64,000 nucleotides of DNA. Source: Astropecten irregularis. Lineage: Eukaryota; Echinodermata; Asteroidea; Paxillosida; Astropectinidae. Below are positions 22,507 through 34,412 of the stretch, in pieces (position 1 is the first letter of the stretch; the number at the start of each line of letters is the position of its first letter). The stretch is taken from assembly GCA_963971285.1 (NCBI GenBank), contig OZ020257.1:14832602-14896601 (forward strand), given 5' to 3'. The translations under genes were made by a program, and so were the position numbers. Under the pieces are notes generated by a model, which had not been told where the DNA came from, did not search any database, and saw only the letters and a program-made list of their open reading frames with translations.

Positions 22507-24442
22507 ATGGAGAAATCAAATGGAATAAAACAAGACGGTAGCCCTATGATTGCTGCAAGAGAAAGAGGTCAGTTTATGAACAAGTGTGTGTTTTTTTTCC
22601 GACAAATTCGTGGATGGATAATGAATAAGTTTTGTGGAAATATCATCAAGAACTTGGAGAAGGGTAAAACGGGTCACACTAATCAAAGTCAACTCGGCGT
22701 CAACTACATAAAGGCGTCAACTCGGCGTCAACTCATTCCAAATTATGAAATATTGAAAATAAATACACAGTACTGCAATCAGAAGTGTAAGAAAGAATTT
22801 GCATTCGTTTGAAGTTATTTTCCATTTATGAAAATAGAGTTTTTTCTCTTAAAAAAATCATTGCTGGGCAACGTTTCTGCTGGCCGCCATCTTGCCATTT
22901 ACAGCTCGTGGACGATACCATTTTAAGTAGGGGTATTCAAGTAATTAATGCAAGTGCTGAACCATGGACAACAACCCCACCCCCACCCCAACTATAATTA
23001 TAATACACTGTCAAAATATGTTTTATTTTGCCAAAGTAACAAAATAACTCGTTGCCATTCATAATTATAACTGCCTACACATTGCACAAACTAAATGGCT
23101 TGGTAATTGCATTACTTGTACACCCCTACATGAATGGTATCGTCGAGTTGACGCCGAGTTGACGCCTTTTTCTAGTTGACGCCGGAGTTTACTTTAATTA
23201 GTGTGACCGGGGTAAAACTGAAAGTTTTGCTGGTCAGCTAGTCCATAGAAACGTACTGTTTTGAAACTTAAACTCTTAGTCTAGTCATTTTATTTCTCTT
23301 GTGTCTTTTTATCATAAATTATTAAATACAAATGAATTGCTTACTTAGTGTAATGTAAAGGCCTTAGTCGACTACTAACTTGCTTTATTTTATGTGCCTA
23401 AAATAACTTTAAGTAACTGAATTTTATTTTGTATTTCAGGACCTGGACCCGGTCGCTATGGTCTTCCTTCCACTTGTGGAGCTGAACAGCACGACTTCAC
23501 CAAGCACATGAAGCCTTCTTACTCATTTGGGAAACGTCTGGAAAATTCAAGTAAGTTGTCATGATCCCAAGTAAATATCGGCAGAAAGACTTTTTCAAGT
23601 TACAAGTCAATGCAAAGTGACAAAATGCATGAATTTCATTGCCTTTTTTTAACATGTGCTCGAAAATGACTGGTTTTAACCTGAAATATTTTGTTTTATC
23701 TCTGCAGTGTTCGGGAAAGACATCAGTCCAGGACCAGCACATTTCATCAACCCTTACATTACAAGGTCTGGAAAAGATGGCACACCTGCTTATTCCATCT
23801 TGGGCAGGCAAAAAGATCCAAGTAAGTTTATGTTTTGGAGTTTATTTTCACTTTCAGTTACACATTCATAAGAAATAATGATTAAATTCTGATTTTTTGT
23901 CTTGGAATGTACGAAGAGCATGTATATTAACAGTGGTTCTTACATGTTTTTCTTGTGTAGATACCTTCATCACACCCTCACCGTATGCCTACAGTCCGGA
24001 GAAGGTACACCCTCAGGGTGAGCGCCATGCTCCTGTCTACTCCATGGGTGCCCGTACCCGCTTCAGAAAGCGTGACCAGAGCCCAGCCTCCAACAGTTAC
24101 ACCCTTCCAAACCTGATTGGACCCAAGGTGCCAAACAAGAAGTCTTCCCCTAGCCACTCGATGACCGCCCGGCCCAAGGTCGGTGGATACCTGGAGGATT
24201 TGTCCAAGACCCCTGGGCCTGGAAGCCACAATGCAGTACACCCGGATGTGACCCAGAAGAAGAGACCTCTGTACTCGATGTTGGGCAGGAACAATATGCC
24301 TGGTGATGGTACTAGGAAGCCCGGACCAGGAGCCCACAGCCCAGAGAAGGTTTCTGTAAACAAGAGGAAATATCCCAGCCACTCACTAGGAATCAAGCAC
24401 TCCGAATTCGTCTGTCCGCTTATAATAGACGTGACTGATTAG
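22507..24442 (+). CDS. ODF3: Outer dense fibre protein 3-like (SHIPPO repeat), complete
   Basis: Predicted sperm-tail/ciliary microtubule-associated protein (ODF3, also called SHIPPO1/CIMAP1A). Four exons, 22507-22567, 23440-23550, 23708-23821 and 23961-24442, join to 255 codons, matching the family's usual length of about 254. SHIPPO-type Pro-Gly-Pro motifs recur at about residues 22-27, 64-67, 101-104, 179-183 and 215-219. Each precedes a Ser-Met/Ile-Gly-like segment (PAYSILGR, PVYSMGAR, PLYSMLGR). The C-terminus GIKHSEFVCPLIIDVTD is typical of the family. Exon 1 uses a GTCAGT donor. Intron 1 hosts a transposon (22671-23209). It is divergent from COPS2. ODF3 and ODF3-like paralogues cannot be separated by eye. 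Confidence 0.92.
22671..23209. mobile_element. DNA transposon remnant, long inverted ends, 9-bp duplication
   Basis: ODF3 intron 1. Inverted ends of about 65 bp begin GGGTCACACTAAT / ATTAGTGTGACCG and contain repeated GGCGTCAACT words. GGGTAAAAC flanks both sides (22662-22670 and 23210-23218). A 9-bp duplication with long inverted ends fits Mutator-like (MULE) or Merlin elements. No transposase coding is seen. Confidence 0.75.
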
Positions 24443-27400
24443 AGACATTAAGCCCTTCTTCCAGTCCTGTCTTGCCAGTGGTGAATTCTAAAGATGATCC
24501 TCTCACAATGACTTCAGAAACAGGAATACATGTCTAATTTTTTTAAGCCATTGTGAGAAGCTCATTTTAATTCACAGTAAAAGCTTAAAAATAATCTTAC
24601 TCTGTTTAACTATTTTATATTCAGGTCTTGGAGAAATTAATATTGTTTATCATTAGGTCTTCGGTATACTGGAAATAAAATTAAGACCAAAATTCAGATT
24701 GGTTCTCTACATAATGCATTCATATTTTGCTTTATAGCAAGAGATGGGTAACCAATCTAGAATTATGCATGATTGATATCAGTTGTGACTGGTACTTTGC
24801 TGATTGTCGATGAAATTTGGCTTTGGTCCTTGTTAAAAGTCAACTTCAGAAGGTGCTTCTTGTTGAAGTATTTTGTAAATTGTTCTTTTCGTAAAAAGAT
24901 TTATGCTTGAGCGAACAAAACATGCCTCAGATTGTAGAATGAGAGGGAAAATTCATTTTGTCCAGAGGATTAAATTTCCAATGTTGTATTGATCGACATG
25001 GATCAATGCAGGGTATCCAAAGAAACGAACACATTTATTTCAGGTATCGGCCACTGAACAATGTTCATACATGTACATAGTAATGATATTTTTTTTAGCA
25101 GTGGCTTCAACTGATATCTGTGTAAAAATCAGAGGCTTCTGGCTGTTTCTTCAATCTATGCAATGTATTATGTACATACTGTATTTATTTGTACTGATGT
25201 CAAAAAATGTACATAATTAAGCTCTATCTTTCGTTTCTTTGCAGTTGGCACTGTAAATATAGGCAACGTTGAAAAATTGAATAAAGCAATGTAATTATAT
25301 TATACTAACATTACATGTATGCATCTGTTTGTTAATTTTTCTTCATGTGTTCCATTTGAAAAGTATGATTAAACAAAAAAAGGATTTTTTTTCAAAGACA
25401 GAACAATTTTTCAGCATTGTTTCTCCGATGTACAAACATGTACATGTACATGTATGTACATGTACACATCTATCTCATAATTCTCATTTGAGAGCTAGCA
25501 TGTACGTGTAGAAAAAATATCTTTTTTTTTCATTAAAAAAAGGCCTATCATTTATGAAAGACAAAACAAAAATAAGGCTTGACTCAATTTTTTTCCATTA
25601 CATGAAATTAAACATAGTTGTGTCTTTAATGTCATTTTGCTCAAAACAGAAACTTGTCTATGATTAACTTCAGACATAAATACAACAGGCTGTACACCTT
25701 GACGATTTCTGTCAACTGACTTCTCTGTTAAGGACTGACACAAGAAATGTTACATTAAAGCCACTGTCAGAAATTTAAATGTAAATAACTAACTTGTACT
25801 GCTTGAAGAGCAAAATTAGATCAACGAAGAGAAAACAAGAAAAAAGGGAAAGAGATCTGCTCTTTTAACTTCTTGCATTTTTTAAATACATGTACACTTA
25901 AGTTTGTATCACAATTCACATTCCCAAATTAATGTATTCTATACGTACATGTACTTCCTATCTCAGTACAACAAACAGTATACAGTGTATATTAGGTGCA
26001 CAAACATTAATACACATTCCTTACTAGAAGTGGCATAATGCAATAGATATTAACTTCATTGAACAAAAAAAATTAATTTTATGTACGTTATACACTGTAC
26101 TATAATATGTTCATTGTACTGTTTGAGAACGAACAAGGCCAAACTTGGATCAAAATAATTCATTAATTCATAATTACAAAATTAAAGATCAAAGAGAACA
26201 AAAGAAAAACAGACGAATGGAACATTTTTCAATCATGTGAGTTAAAAAGAAAAAAAGTGAAATCTAAATTAATTGACAATTTTACATGTACACATGGTGT
26301 AGGTTCGTGGAAAGAATTCAACTTTGCAAAACCAATGTTATTTGACCAAAAGTTAATTTTTTTTTCAACAGTCAAATTTAAATCTAGATTGTCAGGATTA
26401 CTAAATGAATAAAAGTAACAATTGCGTCCTGTTGAAAGAAACACTGTATTAACTTTCCAAACCCGAAAGGAATGAGGCAGCCATACTATCTAAGCTTGCA
26501 CTGGGTGCGGGCTTTAGGAGGTGAAAATATACTGAGCAACAATATCACTTGTTTTGTACAACCCTGTAAACCCCAAGTCCCTAACCCACCTGCATACATG
26601 TATCACAGTACACCACAGTGTGGTTTCATTTGTGTGCGCTTTATGATCCAGGGGTCGATTTCACAAAGCCCTAGCTACGATCGATCGTAACTCGAGTTAC
26701 AAAAGATTACCCATCGTATCCTCCGACTTCTACGCGGGGATGCGAATGCATCAGAATTGCTACGATTGTTACGACGAGTTTGGCGCAATCAACCCCAGTT
26801 CCCCTTTGGAGACCATGGTACATGTACATGTAATGTGTTGTAAGCTGCTCTTATCTTTTGTGAAAAGGGCAGAGGATAAGGGTTAAATAAATTATTCTTG
26901 TTGACAGATTAACTTGTTTAAACAAGAAATGCAGAAAATTGCATATTGATAACATATTGCAAGAAAGAAAATTAACTTGATAATTTGTTTTGATGACATG
27001 CTGATGAAAAAGTCCTACTGTTTTCTATTTGGAAGAGTTACCCCTGAGATTCAAATCAATTTATCAAGTCAGTGTCCAAAACAATTCTCCAATCTCCACA
27101 TATTGCAAAAACAACAAATCACATCACATGTTTTTGTTGTTTTAACAAAAATGTCACAAGTTTAACTTTGCAAATTTTTTTTCTTCTAAAATCATACAAA
27201 GTAAACAACTTGGATAATAAAGGGCTTGCTGGCCCAACTCAGTCAAGGAATCTTTCTTGGAACTACACAGGAACAACTTCACTTTGGTAGTTGCGGGATT
27301 CCAAGTTAACCTTGAGGCTAGTTCGTTTACAACCTTGTGAAAAATTTGTTTATTAAACCTCTCAATTTTTCTCTTATTCTTCTGATATTAAGTTTAGAAA

Positions 27401-27678
27401 ATAATACAGAACAAAATCAAATTTTGATTTACACAAATGAACAAAATTTTCAACAGCATTTTTTTTTCTGGTTGAATAATAAGTGAATCGAGACAGGTCT
27501 GACACTTTCCATGCATATGTGGAGCACCTCTCCAACAAAATATATTGGTAGGGTTATAGTATTTACAATGAATGACATTACTATAATATTTACATGTACA
27601 CTTGGCCTAGTGAATCACATCCAGATTGAGAACTCGGAAGTTGTGTGGTTGTGTTACCGACCAGTCATCCTGATTTTG
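24443..27678. other. ODF3 3' UTR and intergenic DNA
   Basis: AATAAA at 25280-25285 is the likely ODF3 poly(A) signal, giving a 3' UTR of about 0.85 kb. A TGTACA-rich short repeat lies at 25431-25467 and a MITE at 26652-26795. The CKS1 3' UTR enters from the right; a possible minus-strand AATAAA is at 27349-27354. No other gene was recognised. Confidence 0.55.
26652..26795. mobile_element. MITE, GATCGATCGTAACTCGAG family, CAG duplication
   Basis: Ends GGGTCGATTTCAC and CAATCAACCC. CAG at 26649-26651 and 26796-26798. Confidence 0.75.
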
Positions 27679-29829
27679 TTACGACAAATTCTGCACCTCG
27701 TGTAAGGGCTTGTGGTGGGGCCTTCTGAAGAGGAGGATGTGTGGCTCTGAAATAAATAGAGAAGAAGAAGAATGAAGGGTCAATTAGTGCACCAGTCATG
27801 ATATTACAAGTGAATGAACTTATTTTACGGAGAGGGATTTCTTTTAAAAGTCTGTGTGGTACCACGGCAAGGATCAAAACAATGCATACAGCTATAGGCA
27901 TACCATCATATATGATGAAATATTAATCATTATTGCACATTATGTTGGTATTACATGTTTCAAAATGTCAGCAGAGTCTCTTGTCTTCAGCCTGCTTAAG
28001 ATATACTGTGGCCGTTTTTTACAATTTTCTTAAAAAGTGGGCACCGTATGGGACCGAAATTTTCACAGATGACTGTTACTGTATCTTCCTTGATTTTTCT
28101 GCCCATGAATCTGTACTTCTTTGACAAAAACCAAAGTATGATACTACCTTTAAGTTCTATTCATTATGTGCAAGATATGATGTGCCACAGACTGTAATTC
28201 AGCCGAAATTGCTGAATAACTGCAACAGTCTTCTAAATGAACCAACAACGATGGCTTTCCCCAGTGAAGACAGTGCAGGCAAGACTGGAGGTGGAATCTC
28301 ACCTGGTTCATGTGCCATGTAGTGGACCCATCCTTGGCTCTGTTGAACTCCAATTCCTCTCCATTCGACCTCCGACATCAGATGACCCTTGTGCACTTGC
28401 TTGGCAATAGATTTGGGAAGCATAACATGCCTAAGAGGTAGAAAACAAAGAATACAACTCTGAATCCTCTGAATCTTGTACAGTCAGTATAACGTGAAAT
28501 TCCCTGCATCAGAATAGCCTGAGTTGTGTGACCAAACTGACAATTATGGGTGCTTGAACGTGTACATTGTTGCAGATGGATTTCTTTTTGTGATGAATGT
28601 TGGACACTTCATCGAAGATAAATTAGGACCTAATTAGGGATAAATCAAGCTCATGGTTTTATTTTCTCACAAAATTTGAAATACTTGGACTTGAGCTGGA
28701 GTTAGGAGGGCCTGACGTTTCGATCTTAGCTTATCACTTGTAAGTTGTTTTGAAAATTTGAAATAGCCAAACCCCTTGTTCTTGCCCTGTAGGCCTATTA
28801 TTCTCCATGAAATGATGACTGATTTTATCTATCAACACCTTTTCATGGCCGCCATCTCGTGTGGCACAAAGCCACACAAAATTTATGCCGCATCTGACGT
28901 GATCGTCTGGGTTTTCGTCGGAAAAGACCTAAAGTTACAAATGAATGCATTTAATCCCCGACTTTTGTAGAACTGGAGCAATTTTTCGCGGATGTAAGTG
29001 ATGCCTAATTTGTTGTCATTTGCCATTTGAGGAGATTTTCAGGGCAAGTTCCATGAAGTTAGACCCATGCATGCAGTAACGTTAATTGGGGCGTTGAACT
29101 CCTTTTTTAAATTTTGGGGTTGACGACGACCATCAACCCCAAAATTTAAAAAGGGAGTTACGTCAACCCCAAAATTAAAAAGGGAGTTCAGGGCCCCAGT
29201 TACTCACTTACTGGAAGTATACAGCCGACTCGCCCCTTACCAACTCGCCCCCTTGCCAACTCGCCCCCTGACCGACTAACCATGCTAACTCCTTACCGAC
29301 TTGCCTCCTGGCTGACTCGCCCCCTCCCCTATTTCTAATTTATTCAGAAATGAGATGCAAAATGTGAAGATATGCATCATAATTAATACCCAGGAGGCGA
29401 GTTGGTAACTAAGGGGCGAGTTGGTAAGGGGCAAGTCAGCTAGGAGGCGAGTTGAACTGTGAGTCGAGTGTGAGTGAAGGGAGTTTAACCTGAAATTTTT
29501 AACAAACAGTGATTGCGCCCATTTGCTTTGCCTTAATTAGGCTACTTTGCTTACTGATACTGGGTACGGTGTAAGGCCTAATATTATAAAACTGCATGGT
29601 TTATATAGCACCAATAATCAGGTTGAATGATAGGACCTAATATTAAGCTAATTGGTGGACTTTTCAAGTTTGTAAGTTGAACACATGTTGAGACAACAAA
29701 GAAAAAGGCAAGCAAATTTTTGAAAATAAACGTGACAAAATTCAATTTAATAAATCAGATGAAAACTCACCTGTACTCAAACTTTTCGTCATAATATTTG
29801 TCCGAGTAGTAAATGTCCTTCTGAGACAT
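27679..29829 (-). CDS. CKS1: Cyclin-dependent kinase regulatory subunit (CKS1), complete
   Basis: Small adaptor that binds cyclin-dependent kinases and phosphorylated substrates and helps SCF-Skp2 recognise p27-type inhibitors. Exons 29771-29829, 28303-28430 and 27679-27746 join to 84 codons (vertebrate CKS1B has 79). The five residues of the phosphate pocket are all present: Lys11, Arg20, Ser51, Trp54, Arg71. The hinge HEPEPH is at 60-65, which controls the strand-swapped dimer. The last 12 residues after FRRP are lineage-specific. Intron 1 has two inverted-repeat structures; intron 2 has half of a TTAA element. CKS1 versus CKS2 cannot be decided for an invertebrate single-copy gene. Confidence 0.96.
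27995..28149. mobile_element. Truncated TTAA-type transposon
   Basis: CKS1 intron 2. The right terminus ACCAAAGTATGATACTACCT is followed by TTAA (28150-28153). The interior is the reverse complement of the left half of 31649-31983. The other half was not found. Confidence 0.65.
29087..29203. repeat. Inverted repeat around GGGGTTGACG
   Basis: CKS1 intron 1. Left arm (GTTGAACTCC, AAATTTTGGGGTTGACG) pairs with two tandem right-arm copies; outer ends GGGGCGTTGAACTCC and GGAGTTCAGGGCCCC are inverted. Confidence 0.65.
29225..29455. repeat. Foldback with tandem CTCGCCCCTTACCAA arms
   Basis: CKS1 intron 1. Left arm (29225-29325) has several tandem copies of about 17 bp; right arm (29393-29455) has their complements (GGGGCGAGTTGGTAA). 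The centre is A/T-rich. Confidence 0.7.
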
Positions 29830-30581
29830 GTTTTTTCTTTATTGTGAGTAGAAACTGAAAATATGGAATGAAAAACAACTTCAACCTGACTGAACGTTGT
29901 ATCACGTCCTTTCGTCTTGAATCGTCGACGTAAATTAAAATTGCGAAGTTGGGAAATTTAACCATTTGAACAAGCCGCTGCGTGCGCGCTATTTGATTGG
30001 CTAACACAGAGCTGGAAAAGAAAAAGACCGATTTCTATTGGTCAATAGAAAACACGTGACTTAAAGCCACTAACATGTGAAACAGAGCCCTCTGTCGGCA
30101 GGAAATCGTTAGTGTCCCTGTAATTATTGAACAGAGCCCTCTATTGGCAAGCATTGGTTAGACGTGGTAAGAAAGAACGAGGTAAATTTTGATTGTTGTT
30201 GTAATTTGAATGCTTTTATAGTTTTAAGTTTTATTGTGCTTAGATTTTGTATTAATGTTCGACATTTTGTGAGGTAAAGGTATAGCAAGTCATCTGGTAT
30301 ACAATCACTTTAAAAAGTTTTGAATTATCGACCTATTTTATTTATTATTTATGATCAGCCCATTTCTCGGTGTTTTACCTATTTCGTAAATATTCCCAAA
30401 GAGTGAATTTCCTGATTCCATTTGTTTGTTGGGGTATTTGATTGTTATTATTGTGTAAATTGCAGTGGAATTTTTCTTTATTTGCCAGCATCAATCCCTC
30501 TGTTCTATTCTTTGTGACCTGATTCCCATTCCGTTCCGTACATAGAGCTGACGATTACTGATTAGACTTTGATTTTCAACA
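29830..30581. promoter_or_regulatory. Divergent promoter region CKS1 / LSM6
   Basis: 752 bp between opposite start codons. Two CCAAT boxes in CKS1 orientation (ATTGG at 29996-30000 and 30037-30041) lie upstream of a TTTGAA word (29965-29970). CCAAT plus a CHR-like element is seen in many cell-cycle genes, but here the CHR-like word is inverted relative to CKS1. Two CTCF-like words sit at 30087-30099 and 30136-30148 in a roughly 50-bp tandem duplication. Confidence 0.5.
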
Positions 30582-32498
30582 ATGAGCCGCAAGCAGACAC
30601 CAAGCGACTTCCTGAAGCAGATCATCGGCAGACCGGTGATGGTCAAGCTCAACTCGGGTGTTGATTATCGAGGTATAAGTTATAACTAACACTATCTGGA
30701 TTTGTGGGTAGGACCGAACACACGCTGAGGAGTTTGCAAGTAAGGAATCGTGTGAACCAAAAATTGCATGAGAATATGGTAGAGTTTACCATTTGAACAG
30801 GGAGGCAGTATGGCAGTCCCTCACAGTCACAATGCTGGCCATTGGTCGAGATAAGTGAAAACCCTAATCATGTTTCTGGTGCCGATTTCACCAACGCTTT
30901 GGGATCATCGATAAAGCCCAAATCCATATCGCTAAACGGAAAATTGCTACGCAAAGTAGTGATCGATTTTCTATTTAGCGATGGATTTGGGCTTTAACAA
31001 TGATCGCAAAGCGTTAGTGAAATTGGCCCCAGGTCTCACTTACCAAAATGCAGCCACGATTATGATTAGTCCCAGGGCTGGATAGCTTAGATGGTGGAGT
31101 GCAGGTTGTGTTGCAGATGAATCCGGTTCAAGATCAGTTCGATTTTTCTTTGCCCTCTCGCAAAAATCATTGTCAATCAAAAGTTGATCAAATTAAAGTC
31201 AGAGATGAAATATTTGAAATGATCAGAACTGGAGCCGATTTCACGAAGCAAAAGATTGATCTTAAGTGTAAATGAATCCTAATTGCTAAGTCAAGTTGTG
31301 ATGTTACAATACAAATCACTATGGACTTTATGGTGATACTGACAACTCGTCTTAAGATTAATCTTAATCTTATCTTAAGTCGTAGTGAGAGAAATAATAA
31401 GTGATTTGGTTTCAATTCCTAGGAGTGCTCGCTTGTCTGGATGGATACATGAATATCGCCCTGGAGCAGACGGAGGAGTACGTAAATGGTCAGCTGAAGA
31501 ACAAGTACGGAGATGCGTTCATCAGAGGAAACAATGGTGAGACAATAAACAAACTTTCAAACATACAGCAAGGCAACCTGCTCCTTCCACCATATCATTA
31601 AGGGACTAGGAAAGAGACTATAGACATCTAAATTGGTCACGCACTTAAAGGTAATATCATACTTTGGTTTTTATCAAAGAAATACAGGTCCATGGGCAAA
31701 AATATCAAGACAGATACAGAAAGTCTGTGAAAGTTTCAGTCCCATGGGGTGCCCATTTTTTTTAGAAAACAGTGAAAAACAGCCACAGTATTTTCTCTTT
31801 GATCTTTTAAAAGATCATAAATATTTTTGGTCGTTGTTTTACTAATTTCTGGAAAAATACACCATTTCAGGCGGACAAATTTTAACAGTATGTTTCTACC
31901 ACCACCATCTTCATACCCTGTGAGTTATACGTAAATCTGTGAACATTTCTGTTTTGGTTTCTTACCAAAGTATGATAGTACCTTTAAAATGCTGGGCTCC
32001 TAGGTGACTGATGGGGTTTCCTGTTTAGTTCCCAAGTGAAAAGCGGGAATCCTGAGGGGGACACCTTTTCAATACATTGGGATCATTAACCCAATCCGAT
32101 GGGCATTTCCAAGTTCCATATCTAGTTCAACAAGGATATACAGCACTGCAGAGCTCATGCTCTGTTCCCTTATAGGCATCAACGGCCAAGCATGGTCCCA
32201 CGTCCTAAGAACATGCCACAAGGGTACTGCACAGTGACGTATTTGTAAGGTTACAGGATTGCACACAAATGGAGCTCAATTACAATGGGCCAGAGTTTCA
32301 AAGAACGTGCCATGAGAATACTGCACATTGTTGATATGTTCAAAATTTAGTAAGTTTCCAAACTTAACTGGCTAAGATTTGGAAATTCACTGCCTTCATG
32401 GTCTCATCCATCTCCCTTATTTCTTGTTCACAATATTGTTCTTGTTTTGTTTTTCTTCATCAGTGCTGTACATCAGTACACGGAAGAGGACATACTGA
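30582..32498 (+). CDS. LSM6: U6 snRNA-associated Sm-like protein LSm6, complete
   Basis: Member of the heteroheptameric LSm rings: LSm2-8 binds the U6 snRNA 3' end in the nucleus, LSm1-7 promotes mRNA decay in the cytoplasm. Exons 30582-30672, 31423-31536 and 32464-32498 join to 79 codons (human has 80). The Sm1 motif spans about residues 19-51 with the CLDGYMN signature; Sm2 is IRGNNVLYIS near the C-terminus. The fold is nearly unchanged from vertebrates up to the last four residues. Intron 1 holds a MITE and a truncated relative; intron 2 holds a complete TTAA element. AATAAA at 33243-33248 is a possible distal poly(A) signal. Confidence 0.97.
30879..31029. mobile_element. MITE with long hairpin arms
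   Basis: LSM6 intron 1. Ends GTGCCGATTTCACC and GTGAAATTGGCCC. Inner arms AAGCCCAAATCCAT and its complement pair. Flanks are CTG and CAG. A truncated relative begins near 31230 and runs toward exon 2. Confidence 0.7.
31649..31983. mobile_element. TTAA-type non-autonomous transposon, complete
   Basis: LSM6 intron 2. Termini AGGTAATATCATACTTTGGT and ACCAAAGTATGATAGTACCT match at 19 of 20 positions. TTAA flanks both sides (31645-31648, 31984-31987). Confidence 0.8.
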
Positions 32499-34412
32499 GA
32501 TGTTATCTTGGAGTTTTTTTTTACAAGAGACTGGAATGGAGACTACATACCAGTGTGGTATCTACAGTGAGGACCTGGGTCAGTTAGCTTGATAAGAAGT
32601 CTAAGAGCTTAAGATGGCCATCTGCACTACACTTCTGGTGTCTCTAATTCTTATAGTGGAATATCCAAATATTCCTTGAAGGCAAGCAACCCTGAATGGG
32701 AAGTTCAATTGAAAATGCCTTTCAGCTCATTGATAAAAAGCCACATATTTCTTTTTAAAACATTTTGTTGAACTGCGAGGACAGCCATCTGCAAGAAAGC
32801 AGTTGAATGTGTTAACTAACTCCCGCTACGTAAACATGACTTCAATTCAAACTTGCCCCTAACAATCCTTTACCTTCCTCTCTCACCCAGTTAGGCACAT
32901 TCAATTTAATATACGGCATCCTTAAATGGCTCAACTTCATCCAAAGACCTATGAACGAGAAATACGAGTTTCGGAAAGATTATGCAGTATTCCAAATGTT
33001 TCATGGTAAACAAAATTATTTTCGGTAAAAAGATTTTCTTTTCATAAGAAGCAATTCATCATTAATGTTTCCATTGTTGTTTTACATATTTGTTACTTTT
33101 TAAACCTAGGTGGTCACTGAATTTATTCCTTTGTCTCACAAGAAAAAACCCTTGGAACTAAAGGCTTTTTGAATCATGTTGTACATAAAAAGATGAGTAG
33201 TTTTCTTTTCCTTAGTAACAAATATAGTTGCTAGGATTTGTTAATAAAAAAAACAAACCATGAATCGCACACATTTGTTATTCAAATGTTATTATTGTTA
33301 TTAGTGTCCCGTTCAAATTCCCTCAATTTTCATACCTTATTTTTATAAGAATACATGATGATTAAATGCATTCTACGATATGGTAAAAGACAACAATTGG
33401 ATTTTTTCTGCTCAACTAAAAAAAAGTAATACATGTACAGGAAAAAATTGAGTTACAAATTACTATAACATGAACTTTTACTATATCTAATTAATAAATT
33501 GGCACGTCCACAATCGCTATTTAAAACAACAACAATCGCCCCGAAAAATGCATGTTTTAGGAAATAGCTATTATCCTTTAGTCAACAATTTCACTGAAAG
33601 TATTACATGTTTCTAGAGAGGTAACAAGTGATCATCATCTTGGCACTATTTTCGGTTAAACTGTCTATAAAGGAAAAAGCTATCAACACAGCTGCAAATT
33701 GCATGTTAACAATTGTATTGTACAAAAGAAAGTTCTAAAAAGCTTTACATTTTGCCTACGACTAATAAAAAATGTATTAATACTAAAAATGTTACCCAAG
33801 GGTTACACAAGAAAAGGGAAGCATCGTAGTTTAAAAAATTCCAGCACCGTCATATTTTTCACACGGAAATACATCATTTTCGAGTATTTGTATATAAAGT
33901 ATTTGAAAAAAGTAGCAGTGGCATTAGCTTGTAGCTCTACGTTCAAATGCAGATGATTTGAATGTAACAAGCAAACGCACATCATGAGAAAGACTTTGAT
34001 GAAAGAAATGGACATGAGGTGTACTGGTACTTAGGAAAACCTAGCAAGATTTAACCCTAATCAAGGCTCATAAATGACACAAATCCTGCAGGGCTTTGCT
34101 AAAAAAAACACAACTTCAATCCGTCTTCAAAATGAGGTAATATTAAAGCTAAGTGGGTCAGACGACATTGACGACCAAACAATAGCTGAAAATATGTTTC
34201 CAACACTATTTATCTATTGTTCTATGGATAATATGTGCTATGAATACTCGCAACTAAATATTTGCACTCCAGCAAAAAAAAATAACATAATAAAAAATTA
34301 ACGTTTAATATAACACTACATGATGTCAATGCATATCCATGAACGTTAACATGCCACATCAATTTCTATGACAAGGCTTGTTGGCTTGGGCGACTGTATC
34401 TGTTATGTTTTT
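32499..34412. other. Convergent 3' flanks of LSM6 and the thioester gene
   Basis: A/T-rich, no gene seen. It should hold the 3' UTRs of both neighbours, which converge here. Confidence 0.5.

Noticed and set aside
22507-22812. 101-codon frame continuing ODF3 exon 1
   Set aside because: Reads past the donor at 22568 into intron and the transposon. Splicing to 23440 restores the SHIPPO sequence.
23978-24382. 134- and 99-codon minus-strand frames
   Set aside because: Antisense shadows of ODF3 exon 4.
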